Below the pieces are notes generated by a model that searched no databases, was not told the origin of the DNA, and worked only from the letters and a program-made list of their open reading frames with translations. A DNA stretch of 64,000 nt. Origin: Daphnia carinata. Lineage: Eukaryota > Arthropoda > Branchiopoda > Diplostraca > Daphniidae. The translations under genes and the position numbers were made by a program. The stretch lies in NCBI RefSeq assembly GCF_022539665.2, contig NC_081334.1, forward strand, positions 4,092,001 to 4,156,000, written 5' to 3'. This document shows positions 41,360 through 50,788 of this stretch, piece by piece (the first letter of the stretch is position 1; each line of letters begins with the position of its first letter).

Positions 41360-43606
41360 ATGATGAAACAAGAAGAACATGGCCTTGAAGAACAACTTTA
41401 CTGCATCTGCCGTAGCTCAGATGCCAGCAGATTTATGATGCAAGTAGTTAAAAACCTTGTTTCATTACTTCGTTGATAAAAAAGGATTTTATACTTTCAA
41501 ACAGAGGCTGTGACTACTGTGAGGAATGGTACCATGGGGATTGCATAGGTGATTTGTTTGTAGAGAAACAAAATTATTTGAAATAATAATGTATATAATT
41601 TTATCTTGTACAGATATTACCGAGGAGGAATCCCGCTTCATCAAAAAGTTTTTCTGTCCAGTAAATATATATTTTCATTGCATTTGATATTTCAATAATA
41701 AATTTGAACTATGACAGAAATGCAGACAAAGGGATCCTAGCTTAACTATCAAATACAAACAGAAAAAACTGGAACAGGTAGGGAAGGAAGAATCAGCGAA
41801 GAAAGCAAAAAAACGGCATGAAAAAAAAGAATCGGCTCCAAAATACCCTCATTGTGGCGAATGCATTGCTTGTTATCGTGTAGATAACTGCAATAAGTGT
41901 GACTCTTGTCGAGGAAAACCACGTCAACAGTGTCAGTACAGAGTCTGTCTCACTTTTGTACCCAAGGTATCGTCTGTATTTTTTTCATTTAAAAATTTTC
42001 ATTTGTTGTTAATTGATTCAGACTTGGCAGAAAAAGGTTGAGGCAGTAGCAGAAGAAGAGGAAATTCCAATAAAACCGGTTTTGAATGAAAAGAACTATT
42101 CCGATGATGATGTATGGGAGCCGAATCTGCGAAAAGAAAAACCTCCTGTTCCAGCTAGTAAACCATCCCGGCATTCGACAAACAAAAAAGTACTCACATA
42201 TATTTACTGAATTGTTCTTTGTTTCTTAAATTTATTTTGACACAAGGAAAAGGCAAAAGGAAAACATCGTTCCTCTGCTACTTCTGGGGATCACCGTCGC
42301 CGGAAGAGAATCACCTCGTCTACAGATTCGGGAGGGGAAAGCGAGATAGAAAAATCTCCAGCACGGAACAAACAAAAGGTATTCAGACAAATTATCGTGC
42401 ACGGGAAGATACAAGTAATTTTGGTTAAATTCCTTTAACATATTTCACCTGACCATTCCTTGAAACAATTTTAGGTCATCCATTGTTACGGACCGCAATG
42501 TATAAATGCATCGCGTCCGGGAAGCAAATACTGCAGTGACCAATGTGGGCTAAAATTGGCAACAACACGTATATACCAGGTAAATACGTCCAATTTCAAA
42601 GAATGCGGGAAAATAAATAGAAAAAAAAATTGCTCTCTAGATTTTGCCTCAACGCATTCAAGAATGGGGCTTAACCCCTTGCATAGCTGAAGAAAAGAAT
42701 AAAAAAGAACTAGAACTAATTCGTAAACAGCAAAACGAAGCACGGGAGGCTCTGGAAGAGTTGGATGTTAAACAAAAGGTATTGTTTCGTCTCGGAATTT
42801 TATCATTTTTAGGTTTTGTTATTTGTGATGATGTGTTTCTTGGTCTAAAACTCAATAGGAACTGGATATAACTACAGCAAAGGCAAAAAAATTTACGGTT
42901 GACATAAACTCTGACGACGAAGCAGATGAGCCAGGCGATAGCGAAACGGAATCCGCTACTGTCCAGTGCGTCACATGTGGAATCGGTCTTACAGTTCGAA
43001 ATGCGATTCGGCACATGGAACGTTGTTTCAACAAGTACGAGAGTCAAACATCCTTCGGTTCGATTTTTCAGACCAAGATCGAAGGCAACAACATGTTTTG
43101 TGATTTTTATAATCCCAGTAATCGGACTTACTGTAAACGACTTCGTGTTCTGTGCCCGGAACATTGTAAAGACCCCAAGGTAATTCTACGGATTTGTTTC
43201 TCCGGCTACAAAATGAAATCCATTGTCTTCTATTTAGGTCAATGACACTGATGTATGCGGGTATCCTTTAGTGCGGGAAGTCTTTGAAGAGACTGGAGAA
43301 TTCTGTCTTATTCAAAAAAAGAAATGTGTGAAGCACAACAACTGGGAGAAACTGCGAAGAGCCGAAATCGATATGGAAAGAGTGCGCCAATGGTTAAAGC
43401 TCGACGAGTTATTTGAAAAAGAACGACAAATTCGAACCGCCATGGCTCAGCGGGCAGGACTTTTACCACTTATACTTCATTCAACTTTCAATCATGAATT
43501 GATGCAGCAACAGTACTCCGGACACCCTGGATCGACTGCAGAAAGCGGCGAGACCATAGCGATCAATAAAAACGCCATTAAAGAAGAGGATACTTGTTGT
43601 GGATAA
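41360..43606 (+). CDS. CXXC1: CXXC-type zinc finger protein 1 (CFP1/Spp1-like, SET1 complex)
   Basis: CFP1 targets the SET1 H3K4 methyltransferase complex to promoters. The start ATG is at 41360, with a second ATG directly after it. The PHD finger is complete: LYCICRSSDASRFMM, GCDYCEEWYHGDCI, then KFFCPKCRQRDP. The CXXC region reads CGECIACYRVDNCNKCDSCR followed by GKPRQQCQYRVC. Its eight-plus Cys pattern is recognisable, but the segment holding the KFGG motif is missing. A basic stretch follows (KHRSSATSGDHRRRKR), then HCYGPQCINASRPGSKYCSD. A coiled coil comes next (KNKKELELIRKQQNEAREAL). The C-terminal CFP1 zinc domain (TCGIGLTVRNAIRHMERC to KKKCVKHNNWEKLRRAEIDM) closes the fold. About ten exons join in frame; the stop is at 43604-43606. 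Confidence 0.93.
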
Positions 43607-43827
43607 TAACCAACAGCACGTCACAGTTCCAGGATACCGAAAAGTTCTACTGTGTTTTTGACATACTGCTTCAGTGAACTTAGAACAGGAAAGCACCACC
43701 CACAGCCTATAGCTGAAAGCTGTAAGTTTTAAAGTGGAATAATAGATTAATAAATTGTTGGACGAAGACCTAGTCAACACGACAAGAATCTTCTTATTGG
43801 GTATTCCCGGAAAGCCAGAAATTGGCT
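43607..43827. other. 3' UTR of CXXC1
   Basis: Non-coding; an AATAGATTAATAAATTG stretch near 43739 could serve as the polyadenylation region. Confidence 0.4.
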
Positions 43828-43965
43828 ATGGCTTGGACCACCGATGAGGCCGGTTTCCAACCCAATGGTGACCACTTGCCCGTTGCCCCCGTCCATCAAT
43901 ATGAGCTCCTTGTACCTCCTACTTCTCGCACTGGAAACTGGATACTGATTCCTCCGTTACTGTAA
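43828..43965 (+). pseudogene. Fragment of an RR-1-type cuticle protein
   Basis: A 45-codon frame contains WTTDEAGFQPNGDHLPVAPV, the C-terminal half of the Rebers-Riddiford (RR-1) chitin-binding consensus, followed by HQYELLVPP. The N-terminal half of the domain and any signal peptide are absent upstream in this frame, and the frame ends soon after. It is therefore most likely a truncated or decayed copy rather than a working gene. A single exon of an unrecognised gene is the alternative. Confidence 0.5.
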
Positions 43966-45819
43966 GTTGAAGAAACTAAGAAGCTCTATTCAAGACAGGA
44001 ATACTATGAATTGTAACTTATCAATATCAAAATATATCTTAAGGTTTTTCATGGTCGGGTTAGTTTGGTGCGCCAGTTCAAAATGCCAAATATTGTTATT
44101 TATGAAATTGAGGGGCATTCGTTTTTATTGTTTGGTTTTGCTGAATTTGTCAGGCTTCCGTCGTTTAGATGATTCAACACAAGCCACCAAACCGCTGTAA
44201 TTATTTATCTTCTCTATCCAGTTACATTAGAGCCCGAGGGGTTATTTTACCTATGGATATGGCGATTTCTTAAGGAATACGCCACGCATCATTGGTCTAT
44301 CTTTGGTAAAGATGTGCTCACTTGATTCAACCTTTGTAGATAAAGTAATCGCCAGTTGTTGAAACCTAGAAATTCGCCATATTTCCATGTTCCAATGAAT
44401 GATGTAGAGCAGTTTCGACTACTTAACTTCTCAACGCATTGAACCAAGAAAGAATCGAAGGATGTTATCTTAACCGACGAGCTCTTTTCGTAAATATGCC
44501 AATAGAATTTTCACAAATTTTATGCTATTTAGTAATGAATGCCCTCAATGCAGATTATATGACAATAAACTTTACTCATTGGAAATGCGTGATTAGCATA
44601 GCCCTAACTAAAGCCATGTAGTATGTGCGGCTATTTATATGCAGAAACAAAAGGTAAGAAACCATTTTAAACAAAAAGTGTAGAATCTTTTTATCTAATA
44701 AATCTACCGTTTGATCTAGATTGGGTACGTATGTGAAGAGCCGCAATCGACCACTTTGTTAAAGTTGGAATTCAATTGCTATTTTTTTCGTAGAAATATC
44801 AGGTTTTTTAATTTAAAAAAAAGCCGGACTTAAAAACAAACTTCGACAAGATAAGCCCGGATCATTGGAATTTGTTTATTCCCATTTACTATTTGGTTAT
44901 AAACAAAAAAACTAGATGGCGTTAGCGCGCCTCTATTTCTTGTGTGCTTACGTATGACCTGATGTGACAAGTGAAACCTGCGTTAAAAGTTATTGTTAAC
45001 TGTGTTATATTACGATGGAAAACTATGTAAAACTAGCAACTATGAAGTGCTTTCACTCTGTGTATGTTTTGGAAGAAAAGAAAATCAAATGGATCATAGT
45101 TTATGTAATGGGCAAAACTTGCTGTCACCTATGGAAGATGCCAAATAAAAAAAATCATAGATTGCACTGTTAGCAACCTATGACCTGAGCATTCCATCTT
45201 GCTACTCCGTTGCTTGTTAAAAGGTATATGACTCATATTTTGCCATTAGTATACAAATTGGCATATTTCTGCCTTTAAGATCTACCTCGGGACACAGGCA
45301 ATTCAGAAGACACCAACTTCAAGGAAGGTCACCAGCAATGAAAATTCTTCAGATAGAACATCATTGTCTCACTCTACAACTCTTTGTGCAGTCCACATCA
45401 TGAGTTAGTTTTAATTGGATGAGTGCAGCATACTCCTCTATGTTTTCCGATTAACCATCATCAGCCAACACACCTAGACATGGACCTCAAAACTATTTCT
45501 TACTGGTATCCTAAGCTTTTTGCTTGTCTAGCATTACATTTTCAAATTTAATATCCCATCATAGGACTGCCAAGTCTTCATCTTTTTCAGCAAAATATCT
45601 GGCCCTACAATTTTCACAATCTTCAGACAACAAACGTAAATAAAATTGCTTTCTATTATATCAGTAATATTATTCCACATGTAGTGTACATTTTCTTCTT
45701 ATTTATCATTTAGAATCAAGTGATCTTCATTTTTTGTCCCACGCAAAATTTAAAATCAACATTGTAAGTTTTGCTGCTTCTTCGCTTCATCATCCGTCTT
45801 TATCTCGCTTTGCGCTGCA
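43966..45819. other. Intergenic, AT-rich
   Basis: No coding sequence recognised. An AGATGGCG motif lies at 44914-44921. Confidence 0.4.
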
Positions 45820-45965
45820 TCTTCGCCTCGTCTTCATCCCGTCATCGCATCGTCCGTCACCCCATTTTCGTCTTGCCCGCCGCCCCGTCATCACTTCGCC
45901 CGTCGCCTCGCCCCGCCATCGCCTCGTTCGCCGCCGTGTCATCGCCTCGTGGTCGCCTCGTGGTA
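45820..45965. repeat. C/T-rich degenerate tandem repeat
   Basis: The plus strand is strongly pyrimidine-biased and built from irregular repeats of CGCCTCG, CGTCATCGC and CGCCCGT type words. Periodicity is loose. It ends directly before the inverted-repeat element that starts at about 46001. The open frames on both strands here are by-products of the composition. Confidence 0.6.
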
Positions 45966-46000
45966 TCGTTTTGTTTTTGTTTGTATTATGTATGTTAACC

Positions 46001-46325
46001 AACCCATTGGCTGCCACCCACCCTCTTTGATCCCCTTTTTTTTTTAGCGTGACAGGGACGGGCCGCGCTGTTCTGCTCCATGGTCATCTACCATGGGGTG
46101 GAGCAGCGCCACTGCCCAAAATTGGCCGAACGGCCCTTAGGCAATGCACCCGTAGGGAATTCCCCTTTTTCGATACGGTTGATGAGGCCGGGGGTGTGCA
46201 TTCCCGGAAAGGCCTCATCGCCGTGTCAGCCCGGACTTGTCCTATGGCAAGTCCCTTTGGCCGCTATCCGTATGATAGCGGTAGTAGCAAGTGTAGTTAA
46301 GGGTGGCGTGGCAGCCAATGGGTTA
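46001..46325. repeat. Inverted-repeat element enclosing perfect hairpins (hairpin island 1)
   Basis: The ends form a long stem. AACCCATTGGCTGCCAC plus CCACCCT (46001-46024) matches the reverse complement of 46300-46325 except for one extra base. Inside are hairpins at 46073-46106 (CTGCTCCATGGT arm), 46172-46227 (GATACGG and GATGAGGCC arms closing a 16-bp stem with one G-T pair), 46233-46254 (GGACTTG/CAAGTCC) and 46261-46281 (CCGCTATC/GATAGCGG). The segment is GC-rich within AT-rich DNA. No open frame resembles a protein. Confidence 0.75.
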
Positions 46326-46460
46326 GTTTTAAGTGTATGCGTGTATGTATTTTGTATTGTATGTGCAATATGTATAGTGGTGGATCTGAGGGTGGAAGGA
46401 GGGAAAATAAAAAGCACTAAACGTGATTTATCTTCGTATTTGTTTATTTTGAATCATTTC

Positions 46461-46514
46461 GGATGATGTGGGGATCGAACCCAAGATTTCGATAATGTCA
46501 ATCACGTGCTTTAC
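46461..46514 (-). pseudogene. tRNA-like 3' half
   Basis: The minus strand carries TGGGTTCGATCCCCA, a perfect T-arm with a TTCGATC loop, preceded by a possible anticodon arm. No D-arm or matching acceptor strand is evident upstream. It looks like a truncated tRNA pseudogene or the tRNA-derived part of a SINE. Confidence 0.35.
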
Positions 46515-46538
46515 ATTTTTTCTTTACATACAATGGAT

Positions 46539-46610
46539 TCAATTATTATCCAAGGATCGAACCTTGGATATTTGGCATACCGCGCCGATGCTCTACCAAT
46601 GAGCCATGAA
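46539..46610 (-). pseudogene. tRNA-like sequence with A- and B-box motifs
   Basis: The minus strand reads TGGCTCATTGGTAGAGC (D-arm/A-box type), an anticodon-like arm with loop GCGGTAT, and CCAAGGTTCGATCCTTGG as a T-arm whose loop is one base short. The acceptor pairing is weak (TTCA/TGAA). Its 5' half is closely similar to the plus-strand copy at 46901-46966. It is probably not a functional tRNA. Confidence 0.4.
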
Positions 46611-46730
46611 TCATATGATAGCTAGTTGGCTTTTTTCTAGTCGCTTGTGGACTTGCATTTACACTTAGAATAAAACTGAAATCCAATTCTGCAATATACA
46701 CTTCTACATACATTCTAAATCATTTTTTTT

Positions 46731-46800
46731 ACATCTACTGAGGTTTGAACCCAGGGTAACAGGTATCGCAGCTACAAGCTCTACCACAGAGCTATGGACC
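46731..46800 (-). pseudogene. tRNA-like sequence
   Basis: The minus strand reads AGCTCTGTGGTAGAGCT (D-arm) and CTGGGTTCAAACCTCAG (T-arm, one G-T pair, regular 7-base loop). The anticodon stem is only three pairs with loop GCTGCGA, and the acceptor ends do not pair well. It is a degenerate tRNA, or part of a tRNA-derived retroelement. Confidence 0.4.
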
Positions 46801-46900
46801 TTATGAAAGCAATAAAAAGATAAACATATAGTTGTCAAAGACTGCATAAACATCCTAGACGATAACATATGATATGCGATAATAAAATAATTTAATATAT

Positions 46901-46966
46901 CTCGTGGCTCAATGTTAGAGCATCGGCGTGGCACGCTGATTATCTAGGGATCGGTTCCCATACGAG
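46901..46966 (+). pseudogene. tRNA-like cloverleaf
   Basis: Acceptor arms 46901-46906 and 46961-46966 pair (CTCGT with ACGAG, plus one G-T). The D-arm is GCTC-AATGTTA-GAGC. The anticodon stem TCGGC/GCTGA closes a 7-base loop GTGGCAC, giving GGC in the anticodon position after a U33. The T-arm is damaged: three pairs and loop ATCGGTT. Shared sequence with the minus-strand copy at 46539-46610 shows a family relationship. A GGC anticodon is unusual in eukaryotic tRNA-Ala, which supports a pseudogene reading. Confidence 0.4.
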
Positions 46967-47292
46967 TAAAGCAAAATACAAATACAAACTTACCTCAGGA
47001 AATATCCAGATATTACACGTTGATACTTGAATCTAAGTTGAGGAATTCGAAGAGTGTTATAAATAAAAATTGAATACTTACAGATAAATGATAAACCATT
47101 GGAAACAAGACTTGCCATCACCAAAGGTGGCAAAAACAGATAACGCAAAGCAAAAAAAAAAAAAAAATTGATAAATCTAATGTGTGAACAAAGCGAACAC
47201 AACAAAGAAATAAACAGTTTTAGAAAAAAATATTTAAAAAAAAAAATTTATTGACAATTCTCTGCACATTAGAATCATTTTTGCAACTCTAA

Positions 47293-47593
47293 AAAGGCAC
47301 AATGGCCCTTTCAGAAGTTGCCGTCAACCCAGGCAGGGGGAGACACTGCCTTGTTGACCCACCGGGGAGATTACCCGGTGATTGGCTAAGAGAAGCCGGA
47401 AGAAGAGCCGAAGATATGGAACATTTTTACAGGAGCGATTAGCCTTTAATTCGGATTTGCGGGTAGCCACGTCGCCCTCCGTGAAGACTTCATCGGACTA
47501 AGCGGACCCCCACGTCCCCTTTCCGGCCAGAGCCCTCCAAACCTCGGTATATGTTGTTTTTATATATACCGTACAATAGGGGCATGACCCCCT
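47293..47593. repeat. GC-rich run of consecutive hairpins (hairpin island 2)
   Basis: Consecutive inverted repeats lie at 47293-47315 (AAAGG/CCTTT), 47323-47358 (GTCAAC..GGCAG/CTGCC..GTTGAC) and 47360-47380 (CACCGGG/CCCGGTG). Further ones are at 47384-47397 (GGCT/AGCC), 47545-47571 (CGGTATAT/ATATACCG) and 47577-47593 (TAGGGG/CCCCTA). The segment is GC-rich inside AT-rich DNA and contains no protein-like frame. No enclosing inverted repeat was found, unlike island 1. Confidence 0.6.
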
Positions 47594-48083
47594 ACGGGCT
47601 TATTAAAAATTTAAGGGAAACGGGGCCACAGAAAAGAAGGGAGCCCAGATATGCACTTTAATTTTTGAATTTTAAATACCGTTTGGGGAATATGAATAAA
47701 GTGTAGGAATTCCATGTTGTCCATCCCATATCACAATTTATTCAATGTCTTGCCCCCAACCAAGAACATTTACAGAGCCAGCGTTACTTTTCACCTTTAT
47801 TAAAAAAAAAAACACCATTAACTATTGAATAGAAAATTATGTAGGTTAGAAATAGTTAGCAAAAAAGCAGAAAATGCTTCGCGTTTACTTACAAGTCCCT
47901 TTCTACGAAGATGAGTTTAGGCTTTGAAAGGTTATTTCAAACTGCAACTTCAGGAAAACCATCCGACTCTATCACCAAATAAATCCAAGTTTCCATGTGC
48001 CCTAGAAAATTTCTCGTGTTTAATGAGAATTTTAATGCAATTCAAGATGAATATCCTGTCATAGTGGAAATGACTTTTTCCCA
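47594..48083. other. Intergenic, nothing recognised
   Basis: AT-rich sequence with homopolymer A at about 47802-47813. No gene or structured repeat was seen. Confidence 0.4.
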
Positions 48084-48460
48084 TCACGCTGGTACCAACA
48101 TCATTTCTACGGCTAGAATGAGAATGACGGGCCAGACAAAGCTAAAGATGAAGTAATTGTGGGCTCTTAGCCAACAGAAACCAGGGGTCCCGTAGCTGGG
48201 TCGACGATCGAAGAGACGGCCACGATCAACACGGGCACTCCATAGCCGTTGAGGTAATACCATTTGACGCGAGACTTGTCCGACTCGAACACCTCCACCA
48301 GCATTACGTACAGCTGGAACCCTTCCAGCAGCATCTACATGAAGGCGCAGAGAAAGAAGAAGTGCAAAAGGCCAGCGACGAAGCCGCACACAATCCTGAC
48401 GTGAGTGGCATTGATGCCCGACAGGAAGACAATCTCGGCCACTTCAACTGGCCACGGCAC
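48084..48460 (-). pseudogene. Broken latrophilin-type adhesion GPCR (TM2-TM5 region)
   Basis: Reading the minus strand from about 48460 gives AEIVFLSGINATHVRIVCGF, then GLLHFFFLCAFM, a stop, then [40 protein letters not shown] follows, and after a change of frame [20 protein letters not shown] continues with VWPVILILAVEMM. This follows the latrophilin/Cirl transmembrane core from TM2 to TM5. The TAG stands where family members have the Trp of the FTWMLLEG motif, and a frameshift separates VD from SYGT. No later transmembrane helices are found downstream, so this is a pseudogene fragment, in one piece without introns. Confidence 0.75.
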
Positions 48461-48841
48461 AGCGTGACACGTTCTTCTTCTTTTATTTTCCTTCGCCGCC
48501 CTTTTTCCTTTTTTAAATTTTCCTCTCTACTTCTGTATATGTGTGTCTGACATCAGCCGGACACACACTAATGGTAGACACTCTTAAGCATACACACATT
48601 GAAAAGAAACTTTAAAAAAAAAAAGGAAAGATAGAGCTAGAGAGAGCTCGTGTGTTTTTCATCCACAAATGGGGAGGCAACTAATCAGAATAGAATCATA
48701 ATAGGTGTACTGGAACACGCCCTCTCGTTACGAAAACTTCTTTTCCCTTTCCTTTTTTTGTTGTTTTCCCTTTTAAAAAATAACGTACCCCAAAGAAGCG
48801 CGAAGAAAAAAAGGAATTTCTCAGTAACAACAAAGATGGCG

Positions 48842-49170
48842 GAGGCTATATGCTTACCGGTCGCACCGGGAACCGGGAGTGGTAATGAGATCGCCATTTT
48901 GATCGCGTCCGTTTTCTTTGCCGACACCAACGACGACGCCATCCAGTCGGACTAGATCTTGATCGTCTTCGACACCGGAAATGTACAGCGTCGAGGTGGT
49001 CGGCGGTAGCGGAATGGACGATGAAGAAGGCGATTGCGGTCGTCGTCCAGGGAAATCTGGAACAAGCACCGCCACTTCCGACAATTCCACCAGCAAAATT
49101 GGGCACGGGAGTCGTTGGAGTGGTGGTTGACGGCTCGCTCGTGGTCGAACTCGTCGTCATTGGAGCTGTC
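48842..49170 (-). pseudogene. Ser/Thr/Pro-rich exon-like remnant, possibly latrophilin ectodomain
   Basis: The minus strand has a Thr/Ser/Pro-rich frame (TTSSTTSEPSTTTPTTPVPN) and, after a frame change, LYISGVEDDQDLVRLDGVVV ending at a GTAAGC donor at about 48855. It lies upstream of the broken GPCR on the same strand, so it may be a relic of the mucin-like linker of that receptor. The link is inference. No GAIN or lectin domain is seen between them. Confidence 0.3.
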
Positions 49171-50284
49171 CTCTGGTAGAGAAAAACGTGATAAATTTAG
49201 CCAAAATCCAAAAAATAACAACGCAGAATAAACTGTAAATCTAATGAAAACGGTGAATCCTTGAAAATACTACGAAGACAACAAAAGAAACCAAAATACA
49301 ATACAAATGCACACCATGAAATTTTGTGTGATGCTGAGTTGAAATCTCTAGTCCGTTTTTGAAATGCCCAAGGATATTCTTTTGAAAAGATTGTTGTAAG
49401 AAGATGTGACAAACATCGGAGGGTGGGCACAAATCAAGTGTTCCATAGCCATGGGTTTCCATGTTTTCCTTTCCGAAACTTCAACTTTTTTTCCCAGGAA
49501 AAGGGGGAAAAAGATAGTCGCTTGGCATATAAAAATGTAACTAGAATTGGTGGAACTCTAACTGGGTAATGTGAAAAAGAGCTATCCGTTTCCTTACCCT
49601 TCTTTTTTTGTTAATCTAATTCCACTATCCAAATAATGTGACTATTCTGGTTGTCCTAATTTTCTGGGATTCATGTGTATGCTGTGTTGGTAGGAGAATG
49701 AGCCTATCAAAATATAATCTGGGAATGTCTGCCTAAAGAATGGTAACGTTTTAACGTAGTAAATCTATAATAGAAAAAGGTTTTAAGGTAAACCCATTTC
49801 ATGCATAATTTAAACCTCTTACCTTAACCACTAGTCCTTAACGTGTTAACGTAGGCCACATGGTCAACTCAGCTCTACAACTTTTGCTGTTGGCTGCCTC
49901 CACTGACACATCACGTCACGTGAGAATCTGATCGCTTACTGACCTAAGTTGTGGTGTAATTCTCTCGGTAGGTGGCGATAGTTTGCAGCTAGTGACATTG
50001 AGGAGGAGATACCTAGAAAGCTATGGTTCGTCGTCAGGCCTTGTAGTATTGGTTCGTGTGATTTAAAAATTTTATACCCAGTAAAAAACGAATTTCCTTA
50101 TTATCTTTATTTAAAAGCAAGTATTTTAACCTACAATTAAAGCTTAAAGCATTTTAAACACGATGGTGTTTTGATTGTCTGTGAACTAAGTGATTCTGGA
50201 ACTTAAAATTAATCTGAGGAAGTCCAACAGGAAACCAAAGTTTTTCAACGTACTTGTCAAATACATTTTTCTCAGAGTTCTGTA
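49171..50284. other. Intergenic, upstream of small membrane protein gene
   Basis: No coding signal. An AGGTGGCG motif lies at 49970-49977. Confidence 0.4.
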
Positions 50285-50677
50285 ATGGATCATCAGTTGA
50301 AAACAATCTTCAACATCACAACAACCGGTGAACCATCAACCATGAGAACTAAGCTGACAGAAAACTCAATATCAAAAATTGTTGACTCCTCCAAGGAAAC
50401 TGCTATGATTGCTGCAACCCTTAGTATTGTTGGAATGATAATATTGGCCACCTTGTATGGACTCCACCATTATTTTAAACGAAACAGACAGACAATGGTC
50501 ATGCCTGTAATATCTCCAATTGTTCCTATCCAAGATTACTTCACAAGACCAAAGGAACCAATGGTGTTTGATCATGAGTTTTCTGGACAAAATTTTCATC
50601 AAGAAACAGCAAAGTATTGGCACAGACCACTTCAACCAGTCACAACAAATACTGATATATACCCTGTTGTGCTTTAA
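50285..50677 (+). CDS. Small single-pass membrane protein (130 aa), uncharacterised
   Basis: An intronless frame from the ATG at 50285 encodes an N-terminal ectodomain of about 38 residues with N-glycosylation motifs (FNITTTG and ENSIS). A membrane span follows (TAMIAATLSIVGMIILATLY), then a basic stop-transfer (HHYFKRNRQ). A cytosolic tail of about 65 residues has Pro and Tyr motifs (IPIQDYFTRP, TDIYPVVL). The last four residues, PVVL, could be a PDZ ligand (inference). No family is recognised. It resembles the other small membrane proteins in the window in plan. It converges on INTS13, with about 110 bp between the stops. Confidence 0.65.
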   Translation: MDHQLKTIFNITTTGEPSTMRTKLTENSISKIVDSSKETAMIAATLSIVGMIILATLYGLHHYFKRNRQTMVMPVISPIVPIQDYFTRPKEPMVFDHEFSGQNFHQETAKYWHRPLQPVTTNTDIYPVVL

Positions 50678-50788
50678 TGGTTCTAAATGTTGGCAGGCCA
50701 TCTTAAAACTAATTTTCTACATGTCTAGTCTATGGAACACAGTACATTTATTACGAAAAGCTAGAATACAACAGCAAATTTTTGTACC

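Noticed and set aside
46172-46227. Hammerhead-ribozyme-like words (TTGATGAG ... GGAAAG)
   Set aside because: The core C3 is replaced, extra bases separate the core from any stem II, and the same bases form a better plain stem (GATGAGGCC/GGCCTCATC).
45734-46466. Several 75-128-codon frames on both strands
   Set aside because: They arise from the C/T-rich repeat and the hairpin element. Arg/Pro/Ser-biased composition on several frames at once indicates low complexity, not protein.
48650-48955. 101-codon plus-strand frame
   Set aside because: Antisense to the Ser/Thr/Pro-rich relic and low-complexity in its middle.
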